A stretch of 64,000 nucleotides of DNA. Source: Pseudobdellovibrionaceae bacterium. GTDB lineage: Bacteria > Bdellovibrionota > Bdellovibrionia > Bdellovibrionales > UBA1609. This document shows, piece by piece, positions 26,484 through 36,056 of the stretch; positions within the stretch are counted from its first letter, which is position 1; each line of letters begins with the position of its first letter. A program made the translations under genes and the position numbers. The stretch spans positions 1,860,001 to 1,924,000 of the forward strand of contig JACKAM010000001.1 of assembly GCA_020635075.1 (NCBI GenBank). Reading direction: 5' to 3'. Below the pieces are notes generated by a model. The model did not search any database. It was given only the letters and a program-made list of their open reading frames with translations, and was not told the DNA's origin.

Positions 26484-29018
26484 CTAGTTAGCCCCCGTAA
26501 AGGTAAACTGATTGTGGCACTGAGAACACTCCATAAAGTTGGGCATGATGTGTGGAGGAGAACTCACGCTAGCTGCATCGCTTTGGTGACAGATAAAACA
26601 AGTGTTGGGAGTGCCTTGGTACACCCCGCTCGTATGGCAGTTCACACAATCAAGAGTGCGGTGGACTCCCCGCAGTGGGAAGCTACTCAGCGAGTGTCTG
26701 AACTGACTATCTTCCCAAAAACTCTGCCGATGACACTCACCGCAATAAGGAAGTGTGCTATTGTGAACATCATCTTTTTGATGGCAGAGCAGACACTGAT
26801 CGCTCAGGCCACTGAGTTTGCGCCCTTCCACCCCATGGCATTCAGCACACTGAAGGGTGTAGTGAACTCCGTGCAAAGTGTAATTCCGATGGAAGTCCTT
26901 GACAATAGTCCAATCATCTTCCCGATGACAACTTTCACACTTCTTGCCCATTTCACCTTTGTGCTTATCGTCTTTGGCATGACAAGCAATGCACTCAGTG
27001 TCCATGGGCTTAAACCGCACCACCCGGCGCTTCTTCTTCTTAAATCTCATAATTTTTTTCGTTGGACGATGACACTCACTACACTTTAGATCACCATGGG
27101 CACCCTTGAGTTTAAAGCGACTGTCTTCATTGTGATCAAAGTCCACCTTCTTCCAGTTGTTTTCATTGTGGCACTGGCTGCACTTTTTCTCTTTTAACTG
27201 CCCCAGGTGGAAATCTTTGTGACACTGGGCGCAGTCCTTCCTTTCAAGATCGGGGAACAGATACTGCCTCATCCTATGATTTGGTTTAAAAGGAAATCTT
27301 TCCTTAGTTTGCTTGTGGCAGTCATTACATTTAACTTTCTTGTGTTTCCCCTTCAGATCAAAATTAGTTTCCTTGTGATCAAATTGTTTTATCTTGGTAA
27401 AAGTTTTCGTGTCGTGACAATTGGCACAAGACTGCTTTCTTAGTTCTGGGCCTAACTGATCTTTGTGTGGATCTTTGTGACAATCGACGCAGAACTGTAA
27501 TTCCTTGGATGGGAATTTAAATATTTGCTTCTTATTTACCACGTGACACTGGGCACACTTGAGCTTGGTGTGCTCCCCTGTCAATTTAAAGCGCGTAACT
27601 TCGTGATCAAAATCGCCATCCCGCGGCCGATCTTTCCAGCCAGTCGTGACGTGACAGTCCGTACACTTCTTCTTAAGAAGTTTAGCCGAGAACTCTTTTT
27701 TATGCGGTGACTCGTGGCAGTTTTCACAGGTCTTGGAGTCCAAATGCTGCCAGTGGTACTGACTCTTAAGGAGCTTGCCCCGAGCACTGGGCTTCAACCA
27801 AAACTGGGGCTTCAATGTTTCCTTCAAATCCAAGGCTTTTTGACCCTTTTCTCTCAGAGAGGAAACGTGACACTGGAGACAATCCAACTCCAGGTGTTCC
27901 CCATCCACTGGGTACCGGGTGTTGCGGTTGTGATTAAAGTCATGAATCTCAGTCCACTTGTCCTCAAAGTGACAAGCTTCACAGGCATTTAGGTTCCCCA
28001 ACTTTTTGGACTTGTGGGCACCAAAAAAATGGAAGTCCTTGTGGCAGTCCAAACACTTTTCGCCGAGGCCCGTGTACTTGAATTGGCCGGTCTTTTTCAT
28101 GTTGGTTTTTGGTGCTTGAACGTGACAGTTGGTACAATTGATCTCATTGTGCCGCCCACGCAAAGGAAATTTGGCGACCGCCTGGTGGTCGAATTTTTTG
28201 ATTTTCCATTCTTCCTGACCGTGGCAGCTGGTGCACTTGCCATTACGAAACTTGGGACTCAGGTTGTTCTTGTGAGTATCCTCGTGGCAAGATAGGCACA
28301 CTTTTGTCTTCAGATTTGGCCATTTGTAGCGGCTCAGTTTTTTCTTTTTGTCGACAATGTGACAGTCTTTGCAGTCAGCTTTGGCATGGGCACCTTCAAG
28401 TTTGTAATCTCCGTCCCTTAAGTGATCAAAACGGATATCCTTATCCCAGGCCATCAGTCCGTGGCACTCTCCACAGTCGGCCTTCTTCCACTTGCCAGTA
28501 TAGAAATGCACGTCTTCTTTAATGTGACAATCTCGACAACTCGTGGCTGCTCCTAAATAGCGGGTCTCATTAGGGCGTATGGGCTTTTTGCTGCGTTTTT
28601 CCTGATGACATTCCTGACATTTGATTTCGGCGTGCTTGCCTTCCAATTTGTATCCAGTCAGCCCATGATCAAAGCTCTTTGGATCGACGACGGCTGAATC
28701 ATGGTCTCGACCCTTGTGGTCGGCATGACACTCCCGGCAGCTCTTTGTCACCAAACCATGATAGCCCTGCTTTTTCTCCACGTATGGGCGGATCTCTTTG
28801 TGGCAATCCAAACACTTTTCATCCGGCACTCCTTTGCCGGCATCATGACACTTAAGACAGTCCTTTTTTTCCAGATCGCTGTGACCCATAATCAGAGGGC
28901 CCGGCGCAAACAAGCGATTGAGCAAGGCCTCCTTGTCTTTTGCATTTTCCTCCGTTTGCGCAAAAAGAAGGAGGGGAAACAAGGTAAGAAGTAACGTGAC
29001 CCAGAGGCCTCGCTTCAT
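26484..29018 (-). CDS. 30-heme c-type cytochrome
   Basis: 844 residues from the ATG at 29018, which overlaps the stop of the barrel gene (TGATG) and has GAGGG upstream; a GTG three bases earlier is possible. A signal peptide ends near LFAQ. I count 30 CxxCH sites. Nine repeats follow the pattern F-D/N-H-x(5,6)-F/Y-x-L-x-G-x-H-x4-CxxCH, where the extra His residues can be distal ligands, giving bis-His hemes packed as a wire. The protein is Lys-rich with no lipobox, hence soluble periplasmic or barrel-inserted. Flanked by barrel and thioredoxin genes. The electron partner is inferred only. Confidence 0.9.
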   Translation of the reverse strand: MKRGLWVTLLLTLFPLLLFAQTEENAKDKEALLNRLFAPGPLIMGHSDLEKKDCLKCHDAGKGVPDEKCLDCHKEIRPYVEKKQGYHGLVTKSCRECHADHKGRDHDSAVVDPKSFDHGLTGYKLEGKHAEIKCQECHQEKRSKKPIRPNETRYLGAATSCRDCHIKEDVHFYTGKWKKADCGECHGLMAWDKDIRFDHLRDGDYKLEGAHAKADCKDCHIVDKKKKLSRYKWPNLKTKVCLSCHEDTHKNNLSPKFRNGKCTSCHGQEEWKIKKFDHQAVAKFPLRGRHNEINCTNCHVQAPKTNMKKTGQFKYTGLGEKCLDCHKDFHFFGAHKSKKLGNLNACEACHFEDKWTEIHDFNHNRNTRYPVDGEHLELDCLQCHVSSLREKGQKALDLKETLKPQFWLKPSARGKLLKSQYHWQHLDSKTCENCHESPHKKEFSAKLLKKKCTDCHVTTGWKDRPRDGDFDHEVTRFKLTGEHTKLKCAQCHVVNKKQIFKFPSKELQFCVDCHKDPHKDQLGPELRKQSCANCHDTKTFTKIKQFDHKETNFDLKGKHKKVKCNDCHKQTKERFPFKPNHRMRQYLFPDLERKDCAQCHKDFHLGQLKEKKCSQCHNENNWKKVDFDHNEDSRFKLKGAHGDLKCSECHRPTKKIMRFKKKKRRVVRFKPMDTECIACHAKDDKHKGEMGKKCESCHREDDWTIVKDFHRNYTLHGVHYTLQCAECHGVEGRKLSGLSDQCLLCHQKDDVHNSTLPYCGECHRQSFWEDSQFRHSLSSFPLRGVHRTLDCVNCHTSGVYQGTPNTCFICHQSDAASVSSPPHIMPNFMECSQCHNQFTFTGAN

Positions 29019-30346
29019 CACAGTTGCCCTCTGGGAGCGGCCCCATCACGAAGTGGAGAAATCTCCCGATTGCCGAAGCGATAGCCCACGCGGACAAAGG
29101 CTCCCATAATGGTCACTTCCTCGTCTGCAGCTCCCTGAAGGGAAATGATGCCAAATAACTCCTTTGACAGCTGCTGGCTGGCACTGAGTTCAACAACAAC
29201 TGGATTGAGTTTTGTTCCATCTTCATATTTTTCTGTCGACGCATCCACACTTAACGTCAACTCCCGTTTGTCGCTAAAGTATCCCACCTTGTAATTGACA
29301 AACACACCTTTGGAATTGAACTCCTCGCGAGAGCCAAGTAGGACAAACATGTCCCAACGCTTGGAGAAGTAACCCGGCAGGCCGATGCCGAGAGCCCCCT
29401 CGGTCCGCTTGAGATCATCTACTTTGCGGATGCCATATCGTCCCTGGGCGATCCATGAAAAACGCGGAGTTTGGCGAAAAGTAATCTTATCCTTAACTTC
29501 CTGGTAGGGACTGGGGTCTAACTTCTCCCTAACACCCTGGTTTCTTTGGTACTCGATCACGTCGACACCAGAGAGGTCTAACTGATTTTCCAATCGAGTG
29601 GTGAGGCGGTTTTGCAGAGACATGAGGGCGTTTTGAACATTGGTCCGAGGGACCATATCCAAATAGAGTAATGTCAAAACTCGATTGTATAGTCCCCACT
29701 GATAAAGGATGTTTTGGTACAGAAATTGACGATCCACGTCACTTTCGTACATCTGCTGAACAAAGGCGTGGGTCATACGAAAGACCCGGCTCCAGCCTCC
29801 GCCTTTGCTTTCGTAAGTGGAGTAGAGTCCACCCTGTTTGGATTCGGCGTTACTTTGCACGTAGGACTGTTCATGGCGTTTAGCATTGAGGCCGGCAAAT
29901 AGGCCGGATTTCCAGCCACCGGTGCGCCAACCCAATTCAATTCCGTCATTAAAGACCGATCCCGCATCAAGAACGGCAAATCGCCCCACCTGATAGAAGC
30001 CTCTGCCGAAAACCTGAGGGTCACCTATGGACAGTTGGCGCACCTGAAAGGTGTTGCGCTCTTCAAGTGCCAATTGATCTTTAGTGAGCTTGCCGAAGAA
30101 CTCATGCTTATCGCGAACATCGGCCGTGATATCGAATTTTGAGGAACCGACTTCAGACAGGCCTAGATAAAACCGCCCCGAAAGATTTCTCACATCGTTG
30201 TGTTCGGAGCTGACTCCGGGATTTTTAAACTCCTCGATGGAATTGTAAACACCAAGAGCTAGGCGTCCGTGGTAGCGAAAGGCCTGCGCCGGCTCACATA
30301 GAAGTAAAATAAGGATTGAACCAAAGAGCCACTGAACTCGAAGCAT
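29018..30346 (-). CDS. Outer-membrane beta-barrel protein paired with the 30-heme cytochrome
   Basis: 442 residues. Signal peptide MLRVQWLFGSILILLLCEPAQA, then alternating strands (YHGRLALGVYNSI, RFYLGLSEVGSSKFDITADV, GVFVNYKVGYFSDKRELTLSVD). The barrel-like C-terminal region includes VRVGYRFGNRE before a short tail. It overlaps the cytochrome gene, so the proteins are made together. By analogy to MtrAB-type conduits it might house the heme wire, but I see no specific MtrB signature (no N-terminal CxxC). Confidence 0.65.
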   Translation of the reverse strand: MLRVQWLFGSILILLLCEPAQAFRYHGRLALGVYNSIEEFKNPGVSSEHNDVRNLSGRFYLGLSEVGSSKFDITADVRDKHEFFGKLTKDQLALEERNTFQVRQLSIGDPQVFGRGFYQVGRFAVLDAGSVFNDGIELGWRTGGWKSGLFAGLNAKRHEQSYVQSNAESKQGGLYSTYESKGGGWSRVFRMTHAFVQQMYESDVDRQFLYQNILYQWGLYNRVLTLLYLDMVPRTNVQNALMSLQNRLTTRLENQLDLSGVDVIEYQRNQGVREKLDPSPYQEVKDKITFRQTPRFSWIAQGRYGIRKVDDLKRTEGALGIGLPGYFSKRWDMFVLLGSREEFNSKGVFVNYKVGYFSDKRELTLSVDASTEKYEDGTKLNPVVVELSASQQLSKELFGIISLQGAADEEVTIMGAFVRVGYRFGNREISPLRDGAAPRGQL

Positions 30347-30393
30347 TCCCTTGCAACCAATTGATGAGTGATGCTTCCTGCCTCACCCAGCTA

Positions 30394-32076
30394 TCAGGAT
30401 TTTGTTTCCATTTGAACTCGGGAACGAAGTTTTGCCCCAAGAACCGCTATCACTACCAGGGTAACTTGACTCACCATGTAAGTCACGACCAATTTGGCTC
30501 CACCACTGGAGAATCCGTAGGAATGTAAACCAGTTGCAAGAATGAAGTTCACCCCATACCAGGCCATAATCACCAACAAATAGGCGATTGGTGACCAGGC
30601 CAAAAGTGCATAGGGACCGATCCACCCCACAAAACGACCATGAAGCAGCAACAAAAATCCAATGTCCGCAATCAAAGCCCAAGTTTCCTTTGGGTCCCAA
30701 CCCCAAAAACGACCCCAGGAGTAGTCTGCCCACACTCCACCAAGAATGATTCCAACACTGAGCAAAAATACACCCAACTGGACCATTCGATAGACCATGT
30801 GGGACCAGGACTTTAGCCAGCCCGACCGAGATTCGGGAAAGAGTAGCTGTCGAACCAATCCCGCATTGCCAATCATCATTGCAATACTGAAGGCTGCATA
30901 AGAAATGGTGATGGTCAATACGTGGGTCGTGAGCCAAAAATTACTTCTCAGGACTGCCATGATGGGATCCAAATCCGGACTCAGCACCAATGGCATTCCT
31001 TCAGTAAACAGAAGACTTCCACCCGCGGCCAACCAGATCACTCCCACCATTGTCGCCTGCTTGTACAACTTGAGGAGAATAATACTGAAAAGTACAACAC
31101 CAAGGGCCACCCAAATCATGGTTCCATACATATTGGTCACTGGAGAAAACCCAGTGATCCAAGTACGCAGCCCAAGGCCATAGGACATCAACAAGACCGG
31201 TACTCCTGCCAACCACCACAGAGACCCCTTTAGCCTGTCCGCCACTGGTGACCAAAATGCCAATCCACCCATTAACAAAAGCAAAATTGCCGTCCAAAAA
31301 AAGAGGCGCATACGTGTGTAGGTGACTTCCATCGACACCTTGCCCAACTGTTCTTGAAGACGACTATCCATGGGTTGAGCACGCAACAGTTGATTCAAGC
31401 TGGAAACCTGATCAGCAATTACCCCTTGATCCGCACCCATAGCCAGACTTTTAAGAAGAACTGTGCCTGCTGACAATATTGCCTTACCTTCCCCCCCTCC
31501 ATGGGGAGCACCATCCTGGCCGGAACGGGCAGCGTCCGAAAACTGTAAAGCCTCAAAAAGTTGATCAGCGCTCTGCACCTGCCGAACAAGCCACACCTGG
31601 TGAAACACGTCGAGAAGTTGCTTTTCCATGGGCTTAAGACTCTTTGAGCTGGCCTCCTGTTGTTGCATCAAAGGCATGGCAAGCTGCTGCAGGTTAGTAT
31701 CCGTCAGCTCTTTGACAGAAACATACCGACGATCCCTGGCAAACCCTAACTGTTCTCGGATGTCCGGCTCCCGGATATTAACGATTTCCAGTCGATCTAC
31801 CTGCTCAAACAGCACCATCCCGAAATACATCTGCACAGGATCGAGACCCCAAAACTTGTACTTTCCCGTAATAAACAACACTGTCTCGCGAGCCAAACTG
31901 TCAAAGGGCTTAATGCGCCCCTCATGGCGGACGGGAATTTTGGCCAACTGTGCAGTTGGCAGACTCTTGGCTTTGTCCAAAAAACCCTGCCGAGGATCTT
32001 CAAAGCCAGCACCTCCCTCTTGGGACACAGCCGACATGGAAACCAATAGAATAAAAACTGCAATTAGGTAGCGCAA
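30394..32076 (-). CDS. ccsA: System II cytochrome c biogenesis protein CcsA
   Basis: 560 residues, TTG start 4 nt after the resB stop with AAAGG about 9 nt upstream. The N-terminal half has a signal/TM segment and a soluble part (IPVRHEGRIKPFDSLARE) found as a fusion in several lineages. The C-terminal half has about eight membrane helices and the heme-handling WWD domain (SWGRFWGWDPKETWALI), with flanking His residues (LTTHVLTITISYAAF and GLHSYGFSSGG). With ResB it exports heme and ligates it to apocytochromes outside the inner membrane. Confidence 0.9.
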   Translation of the reverse strand: MRYLIAVFILLVSMSAVSQEGGAGFEDPRQGFLDKAKSLPTAQLAKIPVRHEGRIKPFDSLARETVLFITGKYKFWGLDPVQMYFGMVLFEQVDRLEIVNIREPDIREQLGFARDRRYVSVKELTDTNLQQLAMPLMQQQEASSKSLKPMEKQLLDVFHQVWLVRQVQSADQLFEALQFSDAARSGQDGAPHGGGEGKAILSAGTVLLKSLAMGADQGVIADQVSSLNQLLRAQPMDSRLQEQLGKVSMEVTYTRMRLFFWTAILLLLMGGLAFWSPVADRLKGSLWWLAGVPVLLMSYGLGLRTWITGFSPVTNMYGTMIWVALGVVLFSIILLKLYKQATMVGVIWLAAGGSLLFTEGMPLVLSPDLDPIMAVLRSNFWLTTHVLTITISYAAFSIAMMIGNAGLVRQLLFPESRSGWLKSWSHMVYRMVQLGVFLLSVGIILGGVWADYSWGRFWGWDPKETWALIADIGFLLLLHGRFVGWIGPYALLAWSPIAYLLVIMAWYGVNFILATGLHSYGFSSGGAKLVVTYMVSQVTLVVIAVLGAKLRSRVQMETKS

Positions 32077-32080
32077 AACT

Positions 32081-33943
32081 CTAAGCCTTTCTCACCTGCC
32101 GTCCAAGACGACTGCGATGAAGGGTGTAGACAATGATTCCGATCGACATAATCAGGCTTCCCAGGTACTTCCAAAACCTGCCAGGATCCCGATTCACTGA
32201 AAAAATGGAGGCTGTTGGTCGCCCGCCACCTTGTTCAAAACTCGATTGATACAAAGTAAAGCCATCTCTCTTCAGTGGCTCGTTCATGGATATAATTTGC
32301 ATGTCCTGAGTACCTGAGACCACAACGTGGCTTTCGTACTCCTGAGCCATTGAGCTTCCGGGATAGTCGGTCTTAATGAATTTTTTCAGCTGCAGGGAAA
32401 AGGGCAGCCGAAAATTATCTGGGCCAAAACGAACCCGGTAGGACTTACCTTCAATATTGAGCTCCCGCGATTCCCCCTCCTGAATCCAGACTCCGCCATC
32501 AACACCCTTGCCCGAGGGAATGATTTGCACGGCCCCTAATGGCAGGGGTTCCTTCTCCTCCAGCTCCGCTTCAGTCACTCTCTCGACAGGAGCCACTCCC
32601 CTTTTGAGGGAGCCAAGTGTTAAAGTCATGCCCATCCAGGGGGTTTGCACACTTTGACCGGCAGATACCTGCTGGCGTAAAACTTCCTCCCCATTTTTTA
32701 GCAATCGCAACACCAGTTGCTCGCCCTCCTTGGGCACTATAAACTCGATCACATTGCTTTCACCTGGATTACCTGCAGCACTAGACACGGGCACATGCCC
32801 TTCAGGAAGCTGGCTGTCTTCCTTTTCCTCCGTCGGAAATACATCATCAGGAATTTGGTATTCGAAGCGTAGCCCAAAGGCGCCATTGGGGTGAAGAGAA
32901 AACTGTGGAAAGAGGCCATACACCACTTCTCTACTGGCTTTTCCCTCGGAATAAAGTTTTAACTCCAAAGCCGGATTCTCCTTACCCTCCTCACTTTCTG
33001 CCAATCGATTGTCACTGACCACAGCTCGTTGAAAGACGTTGACCAGAGACACTTCAACACCATTAATCTTCACTGGCCCCTTTTTAAACTCGCCGACGGT
33101 TAGGGTTTTTACAACTTTGCCGTCCGTTGCCGAGCGTATGAGGACTTTTGCGGCCCCCGGGGCCACCTTTGTTACCCTCTGTTTGGGGCTATTGACTGGA
33201 TTCGCTCTGGCGGAAACTTGTGTCGGGGCCGAGGATGCCTCGCTAGTTACTAACCGCAGGACGGCAGGACCCATCCGGTAGACAGGCCTCTCGGTCTCGT
33301 GCAACCACTCGGACACCTGAAAAAAGGGGCTCTTCATTAGAAAGCCCACGGCAACACCTGCATCAGCCTCAACAGAAGCCTCCATTCCAGATTCCATTTT
33401 GGCAAAGGGCAAGTAGCGAAACAATCGCAAGCGCCCCCTAAGTTCATCATTGTGAGAAGTCAGGTCACTCACCTCTTGTGGCCAAAGACTTTTCTGAATT
33501 TCCACTTTGCGGTAGATGTCGTCACCAGCCACCTCAAGAACCAGGCTGGGAAGTTGTACATGATTCCCCTGCCCTCCTTCGACTATCCTCAGACTTCCAT
33601 CAATGCCCCATTTCCCCGTGACAAAACTACCTGCCAAAAGAATCAAAATGCCCAAGTGGGTGATTACGAAACCCGTATGCTGCTTCTTATAAGGAATTCT
33701 TGAGAGTGCCGCAAAAAGCACGTTGAGCCATATAAGTCCAATCAAACCCCAAAACCAATTCTGCTCATACACGGCAAGTTTGGCATAGGCTGCTCCATAG
33801 CGACTTTCCAGGATCGTTCCCCAAGCCACGACAACTCCCAAAGTCCCCATTACAGGTATGGCCAGGCGAACTGAGGATAGAGTTCGGAATACCGGGTTTC
33901 TCTGAACGAGTTTAAACTTTTCCAAAACTGGCTGCCAATCCAT
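32081..33943 (-). CDS. resB: System II cytochrome c biogenesis protein ResB/CcsB
   Basis: 620 residues with AGGATCTGCT before the ATG. Three N-terminal membrane segments (LAIPVMGTLGVVVAWGTILES, FWGLIGLIWLNVLFAAL, HTGFVITHLGILILLAGSFV), a large periplasmic domain, and a final membrane helix (FWKYLGSLIMSIGIIVYTLHRS) match ResB topology. TGFVITHLGI is the family signature and holds the key His. It is immediately followed by ccsA. The pair explains how the 30- and 22-heme proteins are matured. Confidence 0.9.
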   Translation of the reverse strand: MDWQPVLEKFKLVQRNPVFRTLSSVRLAIPVMGTLGVVVAWGTILESRYGAAYAKLAVYEQNWFWGLIGLIWLNVLFAALSRIPYKKQHTGFVITHLGILILLAGSFVTGKWGIDGSLRIVEGGQGNHVQLPSLVLEVAGDDIYRKVEIQKSLWPQEVSDLTSHNDELRGRLRLFRYLPFAKMESGMEASVEADAGVAVGFLMKSPFFQVSEWLHETERPVYRMGPAVLRLVTSEASSAPTQVSARANPVNSPKQRVTKVAPGAAKVLIRSATDGKVVKTLTVGEFKKGPVKINGVEVSLVNVFQRAVVSDNRLAESEEGKENPALELKLYSEGKASREVVYGLFPQFSLHPNGAFGLRFEYQIPDDVFPTEEKEDSQLPEGHVPVSSAAGNPGESNVIEFIVPKEGEQLVLRLLKNGEEVLRQQVSAGQSVQTPWMGMTLTLGSLKRGVAPVERVTEAELEEKEPLPLGAVQIIPSGKGVDGGVWIQEGESRELNIEGKSYRVRFGPDNFRLPFSLQLKKFIKTDYPGSSMAQEYESHVVVSGTQDMQIISMNEPLKRDGFTLYQSSFEQGGGRPTASIFSVNRDPGRFWKYLGSLIMSIGIIVYTLHRSRLGRQVRKA

Positions 33944-33950
33944 AGCAGAT

Positions 33951-33993
33951 CCTCACTTCGATCGATTCAATTTGTACTAGGATAGAAGTGAGG
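33951..33993. promoter_or_regulatory. 9-bp inverted repeat upstream of resB
   Basis: CCTCACTTC (33951-33959) and GAAGTGAGG (33985-33993), 25 bp apart, ending 8 bp before the resB start. It could be an mRNA hairpin affecting resB translation or an operator. Confidence 0.4.
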
Positions 33994-34049
33994 CCCGGCC
34001 GGGGCAAGGGAAAAGGGGGGGGCAGGAGACTCACAGCTCCACCCCTCAA

Positions 34050-35855
34050 CTATCGGGACCAGGACTTACCTCTGTTGTGGCAATCATAGCAATTACCTAG
34101 CTGGCCATTGCTAAAATTATAGATGGGCGACTGGAACCAGCTTGGCCGATTGCCGTGCTCCTTAATGCCTTTGTCATAGTGACAGGGCAAACAGTGCTGC
34201 ATTTTGGATCCATCAGCTTCTTGGTGTTTAAATTGCCAAGGGGTTCCTCCACGATCTTTGTTCCAATGACAGGCAAAACAGTCGGTCGCTCCATAGTGGC
34301 TGTTGTTCGACAAATTCGGATCCTTGGTCATGCGATTACCCGTATTGGGCCGATCATTCGCATGACAGGAATTACAGCTCTGTGGCGTTGGGGTATGATT
34401 GAATGTGGCATTTCTCCAGTTACTTACGTCCCGATGGCAGGCGTAGCAGTCTTGAGTGCCAATTGAAAAGTGGGTTGGTGGAAAGGCATCGTTGGACTTT
34501 CCATCACCATGGCAACTATTGCAGGATGTAGGCATGGGCACATGATTGTATGTGGCACCCTGCCAGGTCGTTGTGCTCTTATGACAGGCATAGCAGTCCT
34601 CGGTGCCCACATCAAAATGGGTCGGCGGGAAGGAGTCCTTGAACTTGCCGTCCGCGTGACAATTGTTACAAGACGTCGGCATCGGCACGTGGTTGTAGGT
34701 CCCTCCCTGCCAGGTCGTTGTATTCTTGTGACAGCTGTAGCAGTCCTCCGTACCAATCGCAAAATGGGTCGGCGGGAAGGAGTCCTTGGCTTTGCCATCT
34801 GCATGGCAATTGTTACAGGATGTCGGCATGGGCGTATGGGTGAACGTGCCTCCCTGCCAAGTTGTGGTGTTTTTGTGGCAGCTATAACAATCATCGGCCC
34901 CAATCGGGAAGTGAGTGGCAGGGAATGAGTCTTTAAACTTACCATCTGAATGACAGGCATTGCACGAAGTAGGCATAGGTGTGTGACTGTAAGTCCCGCC
35001 CTGCCAGGTCGTTGTACTCTGGTGACAACTCGCACAGTCTTGTCCATTCACGGCAAAGTGAGTGGGTGGGAAGGAATCCTTAAACATGCCGTCGGCATGA
35101 CAGTTGTTACAGTTTGCCGGCTTGGGAACATGATCATATGATCCACCAGCCCACGTCGAGGGGTTCTTGTGACATTCATAACAGTCACGTGTCCCCACAT
35201 TAAAATGATTTGCTGGATAGCTCTCGCGAGGGCGGCCCACACCATGGCAGCTAGAGCAATTAGTAGGCAAAGGTGAGTGGTCGTAATTTCCGCCCTTCCA
35301 TTTTGTTGGATCGGTATGGCACTGTTTACAATCCTTTGTTCCGATATCAAAGTGGTTAGTTGGGAAAGAATCGTGAAATTCCCCATCGGCGTGACAACTG
35401 GCACACTGATCTGGAAGCGGATTGTGTGAATAGCCTCCATTGGTCCAAGTCGCTGTACTGGTATGACATTCCACGCAATCTTTACCAGCCACATCAAAGT
35501 GAGTGGCGGGATAAGAGTCAAACTCGGCTCCATCAGCGTGACAGACATTACATGCTGTCGGGAAGGGGTTATGGGCATCGGGAATATTCTTCCAGCCATT
35601 GAAGTTGTGACAGGTTTCACAGGTGCGTCCACCACCGTGGTCTGGACTGGGTAACTCGTCGGCATGACAGGTGGTACAGGCAACGCCCATCACCACTTTG
35701 TGATCAAAATTCTGTAGTTGTTGGGATTCCAAATCAGTCACACCAGGCTTTTGTACCTGGCAGTTTTGAAAGGGCAAAACAATAAGAGCCAGCAAAACGG
35801 CCGATAGAAACAGCCGTGCCCCGATCTGTTTATTTCTCTGTTCGCGCATTGCCAA
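34050..35855 (-). CDS. 22-heme lipoprotein cytochrome with 49-residue diheme repeats
   Basis: 601 residues from a TTG with GGGAG 7 nt upstream; an ATG two codons on is the alternative. The lipobox LPFQNC gives the lipidated Cys32. I count 22 CxxCH sites: three near the N terminus, sixteen in eight diheme units of about 49 residues (residues 126-517), and three at the C terminus. The units are near-identical in the middle (THTPMPTSCNNCHADGK, KDSFPPTHF). As a lipoprotein it may face the periplasm or the cell surface. It lies upstream of the maturation genes, and its own upstream region has a GTCTCAA half palindrome. Confidence 0.9.
   Translation of the reverse strand: MAMREQRNKQIGARLFLSAVLLALIVLPFQNCQVQKPGVTDLESQQLQNFDHKVVMGVACTTCHADELPSPDHGGGRTCETCHNFNGWKNIPDAHNPFPTACNVCHADGAEFDSYPATHFDVAGKDCVECHTSTATWTNGGYSHNPLPDQCASCHADGEFHDSFPTNHFDIGTKDCKQCHTDPTKWKGGNYDHSPLPTNCSSCHGVGRPRESYPANHFNVGTRDCYECHKNPSTWAGGSYDHVPKPANCNNCHADGMFKDSFPPTHFAVNGQDCASCHQSTTTWQGGTYSHTPMPTSCNACHSDGKFKDSFPATHFPIGADDCYSCHKNTTTWQGGTFTHTPMPTSCNNCHADGKAKDSFPPTHFAIGTEDCYSCHKNTTTWQGGTYNHVPMPTSCNNCHADGKFKDSFPPTHFDVGTEDCYACHKSTTTWQGATYNHVPMPTSCNSCHGDGKSNDAFPPTHFSIGTQDCYACHRDVSNWRNATFNHTPTPQSCNSCHANDRPNTGNRMTKDPNLSNNSHYGATDCFACHWNKDRGGTPWQFKHQEADGSKMQHCLPCHYDKGIKEHGNRPSWFQSPIYNFSNGQLGNCYDCHNRGKSWSR
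34305..35480 (-). repeat. Eight tandem 147-bp coding repeats in the 22-heme cytochrome
   Basis: Measured from repeated TAGCAGTCCT words (34591 and 34738), the period is 147 bp, equal to 49 codons with two CxxCH. The central units are very similar at DNA level, implying recent duplication or gene conversion; the copy number may vary between strains. Confidence 0.75.
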
Positions 35856-35962
35856 TTGCCACTCCCGTCGTGGCTCACACTGATTACATTCAAATCCCCG
35901 TACTGACTGACCTTTTTATTTTCGTACGATTGGCGAAAGAAGTGAATAGAGGACCCTTAACT

Positions 35963-35977
35963 GTCTCAAATTAAGCC
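35963..35977. promoter_or_regulatory. Degenerate GTCTCAA-A-TTAAGCC site
   Basis: The left arm is identical to the perfect palindrome at 2829; the right arm differs at two positions. It lies about 108 bp upstream of the 22-heme cytochrome start. A further TTGAGAA half site is near 35995. Confidence 0.3.
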
Positions 35978-36056
35978 AATTTCCGGCGGTTCAGATTGAG
36001 AAGAGAAAAATTCTGTCGAAATATTCTTGTGGATTTCACCCAGGAATCGGGTGAGA

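Noticed and set aside
30383..30937. Long open frame inside ccsA
   Set aside because: It lies in another frame of a clearly conserved membrane protein; no ribosome binding site and atypical composition.
34424..35047. Arg-rich second reading frame of the 22-heme gene
   Set aside because: An out-of-frame shadow of the DNA repeats; the Arg/Thr-rich peptide simply reflects repeated codons.
34305..35480. Regular repeats resembling a CRISPR array
   Set aside because: The period is 147 bp, the repeats are in frame and code CxxCH pairs; no short repeats with unique spacers and no cas genes.
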